Of a stretch of DNA of 64,000 bases, positions 57,273 to 63,758 are shown piece by piece (within the stretch, counting starts at the first letter, position 1; every line of letters starts with the position of its first letter). This DNA comes from Winogradskyella algicola (GTDB lineage: Bacteria; Bacteroidota; Bacteroidia; Flavobacteriales; Flavobacteriaceae), in the NCBI RefSeq assembly GCF_005869935.1, contig NZ_SZQF01000001.1:124001-188000 (forward strand), written 5' to 3'. The position numbers and the translations under genes were made by a program. The notes below the pieces were generated by a model. The model was not told the DNA's origin. It did not search any database and saw nothing but the letters and a program-made list of their open reading frames with translations.

Positions 57273-59741
57273 ATGAAATATACTAAAATCCAATCTTTCA
57301 GTCTACTATTAATTTATTTTATTATGTCACTTGGGTATCTCTCTGCTCAAGAATATGAACTAGTAGATACATACGAAGAGTACATAGACGCACCAAGAGA
57401 GGTGGTCTACCTCCACCTTAATAAATCTACATACATAAAAGGGGAGTCTATAGGATTTACCGCCTACGTATTAGACAAAAGAGATAAAAGACCTTCGTTA
57501 TTAACAACAAACTTATATGTTAGTATTGAAGACACTAATCACAAGATTGTGAAACAAAAACTTATCAAGGTTAATAATGGCATAGCTTCTAATGTATTTA
57601 ATGTAGACTCTTTGTTCAACTCTGGTTATTATAACATAAAAGCCTATACCAATTGGATGCGAAACTTTAATGAGCCTAATTATTACAACGAATCTATACG
57701 TGTTATTGACCCAGAAAAAGAAAACTTTATTGAAAAACCAATAATTAATAACGATATAGATGCACAATTCCTTCCAGAAAGTGGACATCTGCTCAATGGT
57801 ATTTTAAATAAAGTTGGGGTTATAGTAAAAGATAATCAAGGATTTGGTGTGCCAAATACAAAAGGTGAAGTTATTGACCAAAATAACAAAGTACTAACAG
57901 CATTTACCACTAACGAACTTGGCATTGGTTCATTTTTCTTAATTGCAGACACTAAAACCAACTACAGTGTAAAAATAAACCATGCCAATGAAGATTTTAA
58001 CTTTCCGTTAGGCCAAACTGTAGAAAAAAATGGCATTATTCTTTCGGTAAAACGTTTAAAAACCAAACTCTATGTTTCTATAACAACGAATGAAGACACC
58101 TTTGACATTATTAAAAGTAAAAGACATACTCTTTTAATACACAATGGTAGTGGTTATGAAGTTATGGATATCTATTTTACAGATGCGCCAGTCATAAACA
58201 AGGTTATTGAATTTAACAGTATACCTGCTGGTGTAAATATCTTAACCTTGTTCGACGAGAATGAAAAACCCATTGCAGAACGTATGTTCTTCAACTATGA
58301 AGGGATAAACATTGAAAAATCAGATAAGGTCTCAGCAACTGGCTATGGTGATTCACTTAATGTAAAACTGAACTTTAAAAATCTAAGTGCAGAACGGTTC
58401 CATAATATCAGTATCTCAGTCCTCCCACAGGAAACACAATCCTATAATAGGCACAACAGCATCCTGTCACAGACCTTTTTACAGTCCTACCTAAAAAGTG
58501 CCGTCGAAAACGGCAGGTACTACTTCAGCGATATCGACCAGAAAAAAATATTGGACCTAGACAACCTCCTCATAACCCAAGGATGGAGTAGCTATGACTG
58601 GAACAATATGTTTTTGCCTGATGAATTACCACATCCTTTTGAACAGGGAATTATGGTTAAAGCGAATATCAATGACCAAAAGTACCTCAATGATGTTTAT
58701 TTATTGCATCACTCTGGTGATAATCCTCCACAATACAAGCAGACTTCAAATGGTAATAAAAGTATCATATTCGACAGTACATTTCCTATGAACAGTAATA
58801 AAGTTTATGTTTCAAGAATAAATGATAATGGTGATCTAAAGCCTGCTAATTTATATCTACAATCTTTCCCTAACAAAATACCAAAACTTAACACCGAACT
58901 TAACCCTAAAAAACCTAAATCCAGTTATAAAGTTATTGAATCTCTTAACACCACAAGACCTTTTACGTCGAGAGCTAAAAATGAGCAAATTTTGGATGAA
59001 GTCTTACTAGAAGCAAGTAATAATAAAGAATTGGTTAGATCTAGAAAACTGTCTCAATATTCTTATGGTACAATTAAAGTACCTTCTCAAAGTGATAAAT
59101 TGGCTTATTTCTATTTAGAAGATTACTTAAGAGCCAATCGTGTTAGCGTAAGTTATAATACAACAAATCAACAAATGTATTTTACGGCTGGTAGAGGAGT
59201 GTCTTTTGGCAATGGAGGAGTTAGAAATAATACGGTTGTTGTGAGCGGTCGAAATGTTTCTCCCATACAAGACGATACAGGTGGTGGCAATAGTGCCATG
59301 CTAGTATATTTTAATGATGTTGCTTTATCAAGTACGGGTTTCTTATATCGTTTTCCCATGTCAGAAATAGATTATATTGAAATTAACAGGTCTGGTCTTG
59401 GCGCCTTTGGTGGTTCAAGAGGTGCCAACGGAGTTATAAAGATATATACATCTACAAAAACTATGTTTGATTCTATAGATACAAAAACAGCCCAAAATTA
59501 TAATCTCCCCCTTACTTTCAGCCCATCCAAAAAATTCTATGTTCCAAAATACAGGTATTATAACGATGACTTTTACAAAGCTTATGGCACTGTAGATTGG
59601 AAACCAAATCTTACAACAGATTCCAATGGAAACATGTCTTTTAAAATTGTAAAACCAGAAGTACCTATCACCTTATTTATAGAGGGTATTACAAATGATG
59701 GTACGTTTATTTTTAAAGAAAAATCATTATCTCTAAATTAG
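57273..59741 (+). CDS. MG2-like/TonB-plug hybrid surface protein
   Basis: An 822-residue exported protein (signal peptide ending LSAQ). Residues ~25-130 resemble the MG2 domain of alpha-2-macroglobulin-like proteins (REVVYLHLNKSTYIKGESIGFTAYVLDK), a common pattern in Bacteroidota. Around 640-740 there is a TonB plug-like segment (GNSAMLVYFNDVALSSTGFLYRFPMSEIDYIEINRSGLGAFGGSRGANGVIKIYT in pieces), but no barrel follows. It may act with SusC-like proteins at the envelope. Start at ATG 57273; three codons longer is possible with TTG at 57264. The stretch 58400-58610 uses more C/G-ending codons than its flanks. Confidence 0.85.
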   Translation: MKYTKIQSFSLLLIYFIMSLGYLSAQEYELVDTYEEYIDAPREVVYLHLNKSTYIKGESIGFTAYVLDKRDKRPSLLTTNLYVSIEDTNHKIVKQKLIKVNNGIASNVFNVDSLFNSGYYNIKAYTNWMRNFNEPNYYNESIRVIDPEKENFIEKPIINNDIDAQFLPESGHLLNGILNKVGVIVKDNQGFGVPNTKGEVIDQNNKVLTAFTTNELGIGSFFLIADTKTNYSVKINHANEDFNFPLGQTVEKNGIILSVKRLKTKLYVSITTNEDTFDIIKSKRHTLLIHNGSGYEVMDIYFTDAPVINKVIEFNSIPAGVNILTLFDENEKPIAERMFFNYEGINIEKSDKVSATGYGDSLNVKLNFKNLSAERFHNISISVLPQETQSYNRHNSILSQTFLQSYLKSAVENGRYYFSDIDQKKILDLDNLLITQGWSSYDWNNMFLPDELPHPFEQGIMVKANINDQKYLNDVYLLHHSGDNPPQYKQTSNGNKSIIFDSTFPMNSNKVYVSRINDNGDLKPANLYLQSFPNKIPKLNTELNPKKPKSSYKVIESLNTTRPFTSRAKNEQILDEVLLEASNNKELVRSRKLSQYSYGTIKVPSQSDKLAYFYLEDYLRANRVSVSYNTTNQQMYFTAGRGVSFGNGGVRNNTVVVSGRNVSPIQDDTGGGNSAMLVYFNDVALSSTGFLYRFPMSEIDYIEINRSGLGAFGGSRGANGVIKIYTSTKTMFDSIDTKTAQNYNLPLTFSPSKKFYVPKYRYYNDDFYKAYGTVDWKPNLTTDSNGNMSFKIVKPEVPITLFIEGITNDGTFIFKEKSLSLN

Positions 59742-59760
59742 CAGAAAAGCAAATTTCTTT

Positions 59761-60663
59761 ATGCTAAAAATAGCATACCACCCAATTTATAAACATCCAT
59801 TACCAAAAGGGCATCGTTTCCCAATGGAAAAATATGAACTTCTCCCACAACAGCTATTACACGAAGGCACCTGTAATGCGGATAATTTTTTTGAACCTGA
59901 AAGACCTAATGATAAATATATTTTGGCTATCCATGAACCAGAATATTACTATGACTTGGTTAATATTACCTTAGATCAACGTTCAGCCCGGAAAATTGGT
60001 TTTCCATTAAGCGAAGTGCTTGTAGAACGCGAAGTTATGATTGCAGATGGCACGATAAAAGCTTCCGAATACGCTCTAAGGCATGGTATTGCTATGAATA
60101 TTGCTGGTGGTACGCATCATGCCTATACCAACCGTGGTGAAGCGTTTTGTTTACTCAACGACCAAGCAATTGGAGCTCGATATCTTCAAAAAAAGGCATT
60201 AGCAAACAAAATTCTTATTGTAGATTTAGATGTTCATCAAGGTAATGGTACTGCAGAAATTTTTCAGAATGATGATTCTGTATTCACATTTTCTATGCAT
60301 GGCAAAGGCAATTATCCTTTTAAAAAAGAGTTAAGCGATTTAGATATTGCATTAGATAATGATACCAACGACAATACCTATCTCAAAATTCTAAAAGATA
60401 CGCTTCCAAAACTTATAGATGAGCAACAACCAGATTTTATCTACTATCTCTGCGGTGTAGATGTTATAGCTTCAGATAAATTAGGAAAACTCGGCATGAG
60501 TGTAGAAGGCTGTAAAGAACGTGACCGCTTTGTGCTTCAAACTTGCAAAGACCTTCAAATTCCTATAATGTGCAGTATGGGAGGAGGCTATTCACCAGAT
60601 ATTAAAATTATAGTAGACGCACATGCCAATACATTTCGGTTGGCCCAAGACCTTTTCTTCTAA
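59761..60663 (+). CDS. Histone deacetylase-family hydrolase
   Basis: A 300-residue member of the HDAC/AcuC/APAH (class II-like) superfamily: NIAGGTHHAYTNRGEAFCLLND carries the tandem His, DLDVHQGNGTAEIFQNDDSVFTFSMHGKGNYPF the zinc-binding D-x-H, and DVIASDKLGKLGMSVEGCKERD with SMGGGYSPDI the C-terminal metal and oxyanion residues. Bacterial members deacetylate polyamines, acetoin-utilisation proteins or small amides; the substrate is unknown. It is 19 bp downstream of the MG2-like gene and ends at a strong terminator. Confidence 0.92.
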   Translation: MLKIAYHPIYKHPLPKGHRFPMEKYELLPQQLLHEGTCNADNFFEPERPNDKYILAIHEPEYYYDLVNITLDQRSARKIGFPLSEVLVEREVMIADGTIKASEYALRHGIAMNIAGGTHHAYTNRGEAFCLLNDQAIGARYLQKKALANKILIVDLDVHQGNGTAEIFQNDDSVFTFSMHGKGNYPFKKELSDLDIALDNDTNDNTYLKILKDTLPKLIDEQQPDFIYYLCGVDVIASDKLGKLGMSVEGCKERDRFVLQTCKDLQIPIMCSMGGGYSPDIKIIVDAHANTFRLAQDLFF

Positions 60664-60668
60664 TAAAA

Positions 60669-60703
60669 CCAAAAGCGCTAGTTAGTACCAGCGCTTTTTT
60701 TTT
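60669..60703. terminator. Bidirectional terminator between convergent genes
   Basis: A 9-bp stem AAAAGCGCT / AGCGCTTTT with a 10-nt loop and nine T residues. Confidence 0.9.
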
Positions 60704-60711
60704 ACACCCAC

Positions 60712-61809
60712 TTATTTTCCAGAGAAAATCTCTTTTAATTGTGTTACCATATTTCTATTACCTGAAACGGTGATTTCACCAATCTTTTCGGCAATTTTTT
60801 CAACATACTCCATCTCCTTTAGTTTGTACAACATATCATTCTCCTCCATCAACTTTGCCGTGTTTAACAAACTACGTGTAGAAGCTGTTTCTTCACGTCG
60901 CATAATAACGTTAGCTTGTGCTTTCTTTTGCGCAACTAAAACCTGGTGCATAATATCCTTCATTTCACCAGTTAAAATCACATCTCTTATACCGCAGTTT
61001 ATAACGGTAACACCTAACTTTGATGCGCTTGCTTTTACATCTTCAAACACTGCTTCTGCAATATTATCTTTACGCTCTAACAATTCATCTAAGGTGTAAG
61101 CACCAACATATGCACGCAATACTAACTGCATTGTAATGTATAATTGCTTTTCGTAATCCTTGTTTTCTAAAAGTGCTTTTTCTACATCTGTAACTTTGTA
61201 CTGTGTGTAAAAGTTGATACGGATAGCAGCTTTATCTTTAGTTAACAATTCTTGTCCTGCAATTTCTAATTGTAGCTGACGTAAATCGGCTTTAGCAATT
61301 TTAATTGAAGTATCATTTCTCCAAAAGCGGTAAGTACCACCTCCGAGTGTCTTTGTATATACATCATCTACTAAAAGCACCGCTTTTTCGTAAGCTGCAA
61401 CTTCAAAAGTTCTGATGTATTTATTAACTTCATAATTACTGAAAAGTGATTTATCCAAGTTTTCAGTAATGTAAATTTTGCTTAAATCTACACGCACATA
61501 CTCACGTTCAACCAGACCTTTCCAAAACACATAACGACCAGCGGTTAGAACATTCTTAAAGTTTCCTTTTTCATAAAGTAAAACAATCCCTCCGTCCTTT
61601 ACCTCTACCACATCTAACATAGCAGCTAAAACCTCATCTTTTAAGAGAATTTCTAATGCTATTGGTGCAGTAAAACTAGTGCTCAAATTATACATTTGTA
61701 CACGCTGGTTAAAGCCTAACCAGTGCAAACCTTCAGTAATAACTCTAACGTAATCACCTTTTTTGAATACCAAACCTACTTTTCCGGCATTAATTCTTAC
61801 TCGTAACAT
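60712..61809 (-). CDS. Slipin/SPFH (band 7) family protein
   Basis: A 365-residue SPFH-domain protein, related to slipins/stomatin: VEVKDGGIVLLYEKGNFKNVLTAGRYVFWKG near 70-100 and SKLGVTVINCGIRDVILTGEMKDIMHQVLVAQKKAQANVIMRREETA in pieces near 270-310 are typical, followed by a helical tail (TRSLLNTAKLMEENDMLYKLKEMEYVEKIAEKI). There is no clear N-terminal membrane helix; the protein begins MLRVRINAGKVGLVFKKGDYVRV. Its role is probably in membrane organisation. It is the last ordinary gene before the tRNA array; no link between them is known. Confidence 0.88.
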   Translation of the reverse strand: MLRVRINAGKVGLVFKKGDYVRVITEGLHWLGFNQRVQMYNLSTSFTAPIALEILLKDEVLAAMLDVVEVKDGGIVLLYEKGNFKNVLTAGRYVFWKGLVEREYVRVDLSKIYITENLDKSLFSNYEVNKYIRTFEVAAYEKAVLLVDDVYTKTLGGGTYRFWRNDTSIKIAKADLRQLQLEIAGQELLTKDKAAIRINFYTQYKVTDVEKALLENKDYEKQLYITMQLVLRAYVGAYTLDELLERKDNIAEAVFEDVKASASKLGVTVINCGIRDVILTGEMKDIMHQVLVAQKKAQANVIMRREETASTRSLLNTAKLMEENDMLYKLKEMEYVEKIAEKIGEITVSGNRNMVTQLKEIFSGK

Positions 61810-62251
61810 TGTTTTTTAGTTTTTAAATTAAACATCATTTTTGCCAACTAAGGCGAATTGGTAATACTTGTAACGGACGGATTACCAGCTTCAAAATAGT
61901 ATTGACGAGTTCAACATTTTTTTGAAGTTTATCTTTGTTTTAAATTCTATTTTTTAAAAAATAGCAGATTGCAAATCATCTCTTCTCTACGGAATTACTC
62001 ATAGTAACTTCAGCCATAATCAGTGCGATGACAGCGCGCTAAAAAAGGAAATCATATTGATTTTGTCTTTTAACTTTTAGTCATAACAGTAACTACTTTT
62101 GAAATTACAAATCAGTAATTCAAAGTATATCTGAGATTGCTTATTGTTGAACACTAATAGTTACTATTAAAGCCAATCTACAATCTACTATTTCGTCATT
62201 TTTGTTGAGTAGTGTTACGGACTACTTGTCTATCAGTTTTATAAGATGATA
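61810..62251. other. Gene-free stretch between slipin and the tRNA array, with two tRNA-like remnants
   Basis: No reading frame is credible here. Two structures may be decayed array members. At 62134-62186, minus strand, AGATTG and CAATCT can pair like an acceptor stem, followed by TA and a TAATAG/CTATTA hairpin and a TTCAAC word, but the D and anticodon arms are missing. At 62208-62226 a perfect 6-bp stem with a 7-nt loop (AGTAGT-GTTACGG-ACTACT) looks like an anticodon arm. The rest is AT-rich with A and T runs and probably holds the slipin promoter. Confidence 0.3.
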
Positions 62252-62328
62252 AGCTTTGGTGGCCACCCTTTGCCCTAAAAGCTGCATTTACAGTGCAGTG
62301 TCTACTCTTCCAATTGAGTTACAAAAGC
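62252..62328 (-). tRNA. tRNA-Tyr(GTA)-like gene, T-arm degenerate
   Basis: Acceptor GCTTTTG pairs with CCAAAGC apart from one mismatch; then TA, a good D arm (ACTC-GAGT, with TTGG), a 4-nt insertion, and a perfect anticodon arm CTGCA-CTGTAAA-TGCAG with anticodon GTA. The T-arm is not recognisable: no TTCRA, and only a 3-bp GGC/GCC stem could form. The Tyr-type long variable arm is also missing. It is probably a pseudogene or a tRNA-like remnant. Confidence 0.55.
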
Positions 62329-62345
62329 CAACGAGGATTTCCTCG

Positions 62346-62412
62346 AGCTAATGACCGGACTCGAACCGGTAACAAGACAACCTATTGTTCTAACCTACTG
62401 AACTATCTCATA
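62346..62412 (-). tRNA. Truncated tRNA-like remnant with intact T-arm
   Basis: The D arm (GTTC-AGTAGGTTA-GAAC) and T arm (ACCGG-TTCGAGT-CCGGT, 62354-62370) are perfect, but only 16 nt lie between them, where about 23 are needed, so the anticodon arm is shortened. The acceptor strands do not pair convincingly. The isotype cannot be assigned; GTT or GTC words are both present. Confidence 0.45.
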
Positions 62413-62414
62413 TG

Positions 62415-62490
62415 AACTGAGAGTGGGAATCGAACCCACGACCTATAGAATCGGAGACTATTTTTTGGTTAACAGTCAAAACCTTCAAGT
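62415..62490 (-). tRNA. tRNA-Arg(CCG)-like gene, weak acceptor
   Basis: The anticodon arm ATAGT-CTCCGAT-TCTAT gives anticodon CCG (62452-62454), followed by AGGTC and a perfect T-arm GTGGG-TTCGATT-CCCAC (62423-62439), all typical of bacterial Arg tRNA. A D-stem GGTT/AACC is possible, but the loop lacks GG. The 5' acceptor strand ACTTGAA pairs only partly with TCTCAGT, and its exact 5' end is uncertain. Confidence 0.5.
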
Positions 62491-62564
62491 CTAGTTGAAC
62501 ATAAAACGAGATACATCTCTGCATCGCATTATGCAATAGTGCTATACCGAAACACCCAACAAGA
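62489..62564 (-). tRNA. Degenerate tRNA-like element
   Basis: TCTTGTT can pair with AACTAGA (one T-T mismatch) as an acceptor; GTGT-TTCGGTATA-GCAC is a good D arm. A 5-bp anticodon stem TATTG/CGATG is possible with loop CATAATG, but position 33 is A. A GAGA/TCTC mini-hairpin could be a variable arm. There is no normal T-arm. It contains AATGCGATGCA, also found in the T-loop insert of tRNA-Ser(GCT). Confidence 0.35.
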
Positions 62565-62581
62565 CCAGCTTGATATTCTTT

Positions 62582-62606
62582 GCCTCACTCAAAATTTGAA
62601 TGAGGC
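62582..62606 (-). terminator. Strong hairpin after the array-embedded protein gene
   Basis: GCCTCA/TGAGGC plus TCAAA/TTTGA make an 11-bp near-continuous stem 8 bp past the stop at 62615. There is no long T run, so it may be a processing or stability hairpin rather than a true terminator. Confidence 0.5.
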
Positions 62607-62614
62607 GGTTAAAC

Positions 62615-62926
62615 TTATTTTCTTTGATGCAACGCATCTCTTCTATCAATTTCAGCTAACGGACTTCCCGTAAAAACTCCAATATTATTAAATCCGTTTT
62701 CTTCTGTTATTAAGGATTCCTCTTCCTTAACAGCACCTATACGTTTATTACCATAATCGCCAGTCAGTTTTTTTGTTGCAGGATCAAAATCTCCCCATAA
62801 CGCATTTGGCTTGCCATTATCTATTGGCTCAACGAAATAGATAATACCTGTAACTTGAGATTTAACAATAAATCGTCCACTATCTTCCGTTTTAAACAAA
62901 AACCTTTTTAAAATGTCATTTCTCAT
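62615..62926 (-). CDS. Hypothetical protein encoded within the tRNA array
   Basis: A 103-residue protein, MRNDILKRFLFKTEDSGRFI..., with an A-rich leader in front of the ATG at 62926, only 22 bp downstream of the tRNA-Phe 3' end and in the same orientation as all array tRNAs. It has no signal peptide or membrane segment. Features are a beta-rich first half (SGRFIVKSQVTGIIYFVEPID), a WGDFDPATKKLTGDYGNKRIG turn region, and an acidic ESLITEENGFNNIGVF stretch. I do not recognise a named family. The codon pattern and amino-acid composition look like a real cytoplasmic protein. The last codons contain GATGCGTTGCATC, resembling the repeat word in nearby inserts, so its C-terminus may have been altered. 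Co-transcription with the tRNAs is likely but unproven. Confidence 0.7.
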   Translation of the reverse strand: MRNDILKRFLFKTEDSGRFIVKSQVTGIIYFVEPIDNGKPNALWGDFDPATKKLTGDYGNKRIGAVKEEESLITEENGFNNIGVFTGSPLAEIDRRDALHQRK

Positions 62927-62948
62927 AATTGCTAAATTTAAACTTTAG

Positions 62949-63021
62949 TGGAACAGACAGGACTCGAACCTGTATCGCCAGATCTTCAAACTGGTGCATT
63001 GACCAACTTTGCTACTGTTCC
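62949..63021 (-). tRNA. tRNA-Phe(GAA)
   Basis: A full 73-nt cloverleaf: acceptor GGAACAG/CTGTTCC, TA, short D stem GCA/TGC with GTTGG in the loop, anticodon arm CCAGT-TTGAAGA-TCTGG (GAA; the innermost pair is T-T), variable CGAT, T-arm ACAGG-TTCGAGT-CCTGT, discriminator A. No CCA is encoded. The sequence is divergent from standard bacterial tRNA-Phe. Confidence 0.8.
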
Positions 63022-63029
63022 AAAACTTT

Positions 63030-63123
63030 AGTGTCTATCAAGATTCGAACTTGATCTAGGTGGATATACCTCCCGTCCGATGAACTTGTACTGAGCACAG
63101 TCGAAGTATTACACTATAGACAC
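63030..63123 (-). tRNA. tRNA-like gene with D-arm interrupted by a dispersed repeat
   Basis: A perfect 7-bp acceptor GTGTCTA/TAGACAC and T-arm TCAAG-TTCGAAT-CTTGA are present, and the D arm starts GTGTAAT as in the neighbouring Arg and Gln genes. It is then replaced by TACTTCGACTGTGCTCAG..., the dispersed repeat also found at 52957-53047. The anticodon arm is unclear (AGGT-ATATCC-ACCT). Isotype not assigned; total 94 nt. Confidence 0.6.
63074..63108 (-). repeat. Dispersed repeat inside a tRNA D-arm
   Basis: Contains TACTTCGACTGTGCTCAGTA in minus-strand reading, a close relative of the words at 63425 and 63922 and at 52975. Confidence 0.65.
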
Positions 63124-63131
63124 TTTTTTTG

Positions 63132-63202
63132 ATAACCTGAATGGATTTGAACCATTACTTCAAGAGTCAAAGTCTTGAATGCTGCCCTTACACCACAGGT
63201 TA
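63132..63202 (-). tRNA. tRNA-Gln(TTG)
   Basis: Acceptor TAACCTG/CAGGTTA is perfect; TG at 8-9; a reduced D arm; a long perfect anticodon stem (CAAGA-CTTTGAC-TCTTG, extended by two further A-T pairs) with anticodon TTG; T-arm AATGG-TTCAAAT-CCATT. Discriminator T, unusual for Gln. 71 nt, no CCA encoded. The D stem is only about 3 bp. Confidence 0.78.
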
Positions 63203-63208
63203 ATATTG

Positions 63209-63280
63209 TAAGCTCAATAGGATTCGAACCCATACCTCAAAGTCCGTAGCTTTGAATGCTATCCATTACACCATAAGCTT
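63209..63280 (-). tRNA. tRNA-Arg(ACG)
   Basis: Acceptor AAGCTTA/TGAGCTT (one T-G pair), TG, D loop with AATGG, anticodon arm CAAAG-CTACGGA-CTTTG with anticodon ACG (wobble inosine expected), T-arm ATGGG-TTCGAAT-CCTAT, discriminator A. 72 nt. It lies 6 bp from Gln and 4 bp from Leu(TAA), so the array must be processed from a common transcript. Confidence 0.82.
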
Positions 63281-63284
63281 ATTG

Positions 63285-63402
63285 TACTCCACCCAAGACT
63301 CGAACTTAGACTTAAAGTTGCTTAAAACCAGAGCTACGCTCGGTGCCTTCGTAAAAACTATAGTTTTTACTTGCCAATCTCTTCCATTTGGGCTAGTGGA
63401 GC
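63285..63402 (-). tRNA. tRNA-Leu(TAA)-like gene split by a 41-nt insert in the anticodon stem
   Basis: Acceptor GCTCCAC/GTGGAGT (7 bp with one G-T) and T-arm CTAAG-TTCGAGT-CTTGG are intact; discriminator A. If 63328-63368 is removed, a perfect anticodon arm AAGTT-TTTAAGC-AACTT (anticodon TAA) appears, with a 5-nt variable loop TAAGT. The insert holds the palindrome GTAAAAACTATAGTTTTTAC (one end shared) and a GAGC-GTA-GCTC hairpin. The class II variable arm normal for Leu is missing. 118 nt with the insert, 77 without. Confidence 0.6.
63328..63368 (-). repeat. 41-nt insert in tRNA-Leu(TAA)
   Basis: Hairpin-rich segment, including GAAGGCACCGAGCGTAGCTC, that breaks the 5' strand of the anticodon stem. 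Boundaries are inferred from the structure that its removal restores. Confidence 0.5.
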
Positions 63403-63406
63403 TTCA

Positions 63407-63424
63407 GTACAGGAAGAGAGATTC
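63407..63424 (-). repeat. Duplicated 3' end of tRNA-Leu(TAG)
   Basis: An 18-nt exact copy (GTACAGGAAGAGAGATTC, plus strand) of 63471-63488, i.e. discriminator, acceptor 3' strand, T-stem and part of the T-loop. It is separated from the real gene by the 46-nt segment 63425-63470. Confidence 0.8.
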
Positions 63425-63470
63425 CCTTCGACTATACTCAGGATAAACTTCTCATCTTCTTCCTTACTTT
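63425..63470. mobile_element. 46-bp miniature element between duplicated tRNA 3' ends (copy 1)
   Basis: Starts CCTTCGACTATACTCAGGAT and continues AAACTTCTCATCT; it is flanked by 18-nt direct repeats of the tRNA-Leu(TAG) 3' end. A near copy is at 63922-63966 with the same kind of flanks. No coding capacity. Confidence 0.5.
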
Positions 63471-63471
63471 G

Positions 63472-63544
63472 TACAGGAAGAGAGATTCGAACTCCCAATT
63501 TCTCGATTCTAAATCGAGTGCGTTTACCATTTCGCCATTCCTGC
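63472..63544 (-). tRNA. tRNA-Leu(TAG) without long variable arm
   Basis: Acceptor GCAGGAA/TTCCTGT (one G-T), TG, D arm GCG/CGC with AAATGGTAAA, perfect anticodon arm CTCGA-TTTAGAA-TCGAG (anticodon TAG, reads CUA), a short AAATT variable loop and T-arm GGGAG-TTCGAAT-CTCTC, discriminator A. The sequence outside the variable region looks derived from ordinary bacterial tRNA-Leu, but the class II arm has been lost. 73 nt. Confidence 0.75.
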
Positions 63545-63550
63545 AAATTG

Positions 63551-63676
63551 TTGAGATATTAGGATTAGTTCGTTTTGTATCTATTTTTATAAATAGGTAC
63601 TTATGAATGCTATGCATTTCGAACCTAAACTTTTCGCCTTATGAGAGCGATGCTCTGCCAATTAAGCTATATCTCA
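63551..63676 (-). tRNA. tRNA-Met(CAT)-like gene with 53-nt T-loop insert
   Basis: Acceptor TGAGATA/TATCTCA is perfect and can extend to 8 bp; D arm GCTT-AATTGGCA-GAGC; anticodon arm TCGCT-CTCATAA-GGCGA (CAT); T-stem TTAGG/CCTAA. The T-loop is 60 nt rather than 7 because of an insert at 63565-63617. Removing it restores loop TTCGAAT. Discriminator A. An Ile(CAU) identity is an alternative, which depends on modification. Confidence 0.7.
63565..63617 (-). repeat. T-loop insert in tRNA-Met(CAT)
   Basis: 53 nt, beginning ATGCATAGCATTCATAAGTA in minus-strand reading and containing a hairpin (GTACCTATTT/AAATAGATAC type). Clearly homologous to the insert in tRNA-Ser at 63773-63824. Confidence 0.7.
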
Positions 63677-63681
63677 ATTTG

Positions 63682-63754
63682 TACTCCGTAAGGGAATTGA
63701 ACCCTTAATTCCACATAGAAAGTGTGGCGTCTTAAACCATTTGACCAACGGAGC
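63682..63754 (-). tRNA. tRNA-Glu(TTC)
   Basis: Acceptor GCTCCGT/ACGGAGT (one G-T), TG, D stem GTC/GAC with AAATGG, anticodon arm CCACA-CTTTCTA-TGTGG (TTC), T-arm AAGGG-TTCAATT-CCCTT, discriminator A; 73 nt. The most regular gene in the array. Confidence 0.85.
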
Positions 63755-63758
63755 AAAG

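Noticed and set aside
62949..63021. tRNA-Sec (TCA) reading of the tRNA-Phe gene
   Set aside because: The 7-nt loop TTGAAGA puts GAA in the anticodon position and the length is 73 nt, without the long Sec acceptor/variable arm.
63252..63562. Two plus-strand ORFs (63252-63446 and 63371-63562)
   Set aside because: They run antisense through well-folded tRNA genes and repeats, with no plausible protein features; they are chance open frames.
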